The notes beneath the pieces were generated by a model. The model worked only from the letters and a program-made list of their open reading frames with translations, was not told the origin of the DNA and did not search any database. A program made the position numbers and the translations under genes. From Clostridia bacterium (GTDB lineage Bacteria > Bacillota > Clostridia > Oscillospirales > CAG-272), in assembly GCA_017960705.1 (NCBI GenBank), contig JAGCYR010000006.1, forward strand, positions 1 through 14,076: DNA of 14,076 bases, in the 5' to 3' direction. The stretch's first letter is position 1. Each line of letters opens with the position of its first letter. Of this stretch, positions 12,541 through 14,076 are shown in pieces.

Positions 12541-14076
12541 TCAGTTCAGCAGTTCGATCAGCTCGGAGAAACTCTTGCCGCGGAAAAGTTCGCGGTAGTA
12601 GTCGAGTTCCTCCTGGATCATCGCGTCCAGCACTTTCATCCCGAGCAGTTCGACCGGGGCGCGGTCGTCGGTCAGGATGCGGTCGCCCTTTTCGGTCAAA
12701 GAAGTGCGGTCGCGCACCCGATCCATCATCGCGCGGATCGATCCCGAAAGCGGCGCCGTCTTGCGGTCGAAGACGTTCATGATCGCGCGGTTGTCGGAGG
12801 CGAAGAGGATGCAGTTGGTGCCGTCGGTCGGACATTCGTAGACCACGCGGAACACCCGGTTGATGGTGTCCTTCAGATAGTCGTTGATGTTGTCCTTGAC
12901 GTCGGCGACCATATTCAGGTTGACCACCATCACCCCGTCGGGGGCGAGGTGCTTTTCGACGAGCCGGAAGAATTCGACGGTCGACATCTGGAAAGGGATG
13001 GTGATATCCTGGTACGCGTCGACCATGATGACGTCGTAGATCCCCGCGTTCTCCAGGTACGCGCGCCCGTCGTACTCGACCACCTTGACCGAGGGATCAA
13101 GCCCGAAATAGTCGTAGGTCAGATCAATGATCTTGCGGTCGATCTCCACCCCCTCGATTTCGAACTGCGGGGTGTATTTCAGGGTCTGCGACGCAAAAGT
13201 GCCGCTCCCCATCCCGAGGATCAGCATGGTCGGCTCCGCCGAGTTGACCATATAGTTCGCGCCGAGCGCGTAGTCGTAGTACAGTCCCGTGAGATCCGCG
13301 TTCTTGCGCTTGATCGACTGCACGCCGAACAGGACGTTGGTCGAGAGGATGGTCTCGTCCTCTGTGTCCTCGACCCGGAGATAGTTGTAGACCGATTCGT
13401 CCTCGTAGACGATATTCTCCCGCGAGAACGAGTAGTTGACCCGCGGGGCGAACACGAACATCAGAACGACGGGGATGAGCAGAGCCGCGAGCGGCAGCCG
13501 CGTCAGCCGCCCCGCGATGAAGTAGATCAGGGCAAGCGTCAGGAGGATCGACGCGAAAACGATGAAGGTGACCGCCGTCCCCCAGAGCGGGATGGTCACG
13601 AAGGTCGGGATGAAGGTGCCGATGATGCTCCCGATGGTCTGCAGCGCCTCGAGTTCGCCGACGATCCGCCCGTTGTTTTCAAGACTGCGGACGGCGTACT
13701 TGATCAGCGACGGGGTGATCATCCCGAGGATGAGGCACGGACCGACGAACAGAAGGAGGCAGGAGGCGAGCGACGCCCAGATCAGGAAGTTCGACTTGAT
13801 AAAGAGGGCGAACAGAAAACTGATCCCCGCGATCACGTATTTCGAGACGAAGGGGATCAACCCGATCCAGATCGCGTCGATCAGCAGCAGAACGTAGAGC
13901 CGGTCGGGCTTGTTCTTGTCCGCCAGCCGCCCGCCGAGCACGTTGCCCAGCGCCATCGCGATCATGATGGTCCCGATGATCAGCGTCCAGACGATCTGGC
14001 TTGACGAGAAATACGGGGCGAGCAGCCGCGACGCGCCGAGCTCGACCGCCATCACGCTCATCCCCGAGAAAAACTC
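12541..14076 (-). CDS. MFS-transporter-like / spermidine-synthase-like fusion protein (5' end beyond window)
   Basis: A membrane protein with a spermidine-synthase-fold methyltransferase-like domain fused to N-terminal helices. The frame stays open to the right edge (upstream residues EFFSG), so the N-terminus is probably outside; an ATG lies at 14061. From that ATG, residues 1-200 contain about six hydrophobic helices (ELGASRLLAPYFSSS, then GNVLGGRLADK, as in MFS-like fusions). Residues 275-470 form a Rossmann domain: LILGMGSGT (280-288), VEIDRK (305-310), DGRAYL and YDVIMVDAYQD (342-352). Bona fide spermidine synthases have GGGDGG and a D-x-x-D aminopropyl-acceptor motif followed by GP; here these are GMGSGT and DAYQDITIP, so spermidine synthesis is doubtful. 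Its partner gene downstream is the HAD phosphatase. Confidence 0.85.
   Translation of the reverse strand, partial: EFFSGMSVMAVELGASRLLAPYFSSSQIVWTLIIGTIMIAMALGNVLGGRLADKNKPDRLYVLLLIDAIWIGLIPFVSKYVIAGISFLFALFIKSNFLIWASLASCLLLFVGPCLILGMITPSLIKYAVRSLENNGRIVGELEALQTIGSIIGTFIPTFVTIPLWGTAVTFIVFASILLTLALIYFIAGRLTRLPLAALLIPVVLMFVFAPRVNYSFSRENIVYEDESVYNYLRVEDTEDETILSTNVLFGVQSIKRKNADLTGLYYDYALGANYMVNSAEPTMLILGMGSGTFASQTLKYTPQFEIEGVEIDRKIIDLTYDYFGLDPSVKVVEYDGRAYLENAGIYDVIMVDAYQDITIPFQMSTVEFFRLVEKHLAPDGVMVVNLNMVADVKDNINDYLKDTINRVFRVVYECPTDGTNCILFASDNRAIMNVFDRKTAPLSGSIRAMMDRVRDRTSLTEKGDRILTDDRAPVELLGMKVLDAMIQEELDYYRELFRGKSFSELIELLN

Noticed and set aside
12310..14004. Long open frame on the plus strand opposite the spermidine-synthase-like and HAD genes
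   Set aside because: Composition is Arg/Asp/Val-rich without any domain, no ribosome binding site, and it lies antisense to two well-supported genes.

Overview
The window is GC-rich and gene-dense, with strong AAGGAGG-type ribosome binding sites, sigma-A promoters with 17-nt spacers and compact GC hairpin plus T-run terminators. The gene content (ApbE / NusG-domain-II / Gx-transporter cluster, MntP, BspA-type leucine-rich repeats) fits a Gram-positive Clostridia lineage, most likely an uncultured Oscillospirales/Ruminococcaceae-type anaerobe. That placement is inference. There are no rRNA, tRNA or CRISPR features.

Layout. 1-1056 (+) is the C-terminal part of a P1B-type Zn/Cd/Pb-exporting ATPase, cut by the window edge. 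1057-2221 is a visibly AT-richer island with a Nudix hydrolase and a DUF559 endonuclease-like gene on the minus strand. The DUF559 gene sits between two inverted ~50-bp copies of a hairpin-forming repeat; these copies supply the Nudix stop codon, the DUF559 ribosome binding site and the last seven DUF559 codons. 2222-4241 (-) is a translationally coupled operon (ATGA overlaps) of an ApbE flavin transferase lipoprotein, a NusG-domain-II membrane protein and a Gx-transporter/EetB-like membrane protein, a set tied to extracytoplasmic flavinylation and electron transfer. From a divergent intergenic region, 4475-7981 (+) encodes a 1168-residue BspA-type leucine-rich repeat protein with no visible secretion signal, followed by thioredoxin.

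8398-8988 (-) is the manganese exporter MntP. Its leader carries four consecutive hairpins joined by a conserved GTGATGT linker. A GNAT acetyltransferase (+) is transcribed divergently from it and converges on a ZIP metal transporter (-). 10807-11622 (-) is a secreted lipoprotein with two copies of an ~100-residue domain. 11813-14076 (-) is an MFS/spermidine-synthase-like fusion (cut by the right edge) followed by a HAD phosphatase.

Functionally the window mixes metal homeostasis (Zn/Cd ATPase, MntP, ZIP), redox biology (ApbE operon, thioredoxin) and surface or scaffold-like proteins. The least-explained signals are the repeat-bounded DUF559 unit, the tandem hairpin array upstream of mntP, and the signal-less modular LRR protein.
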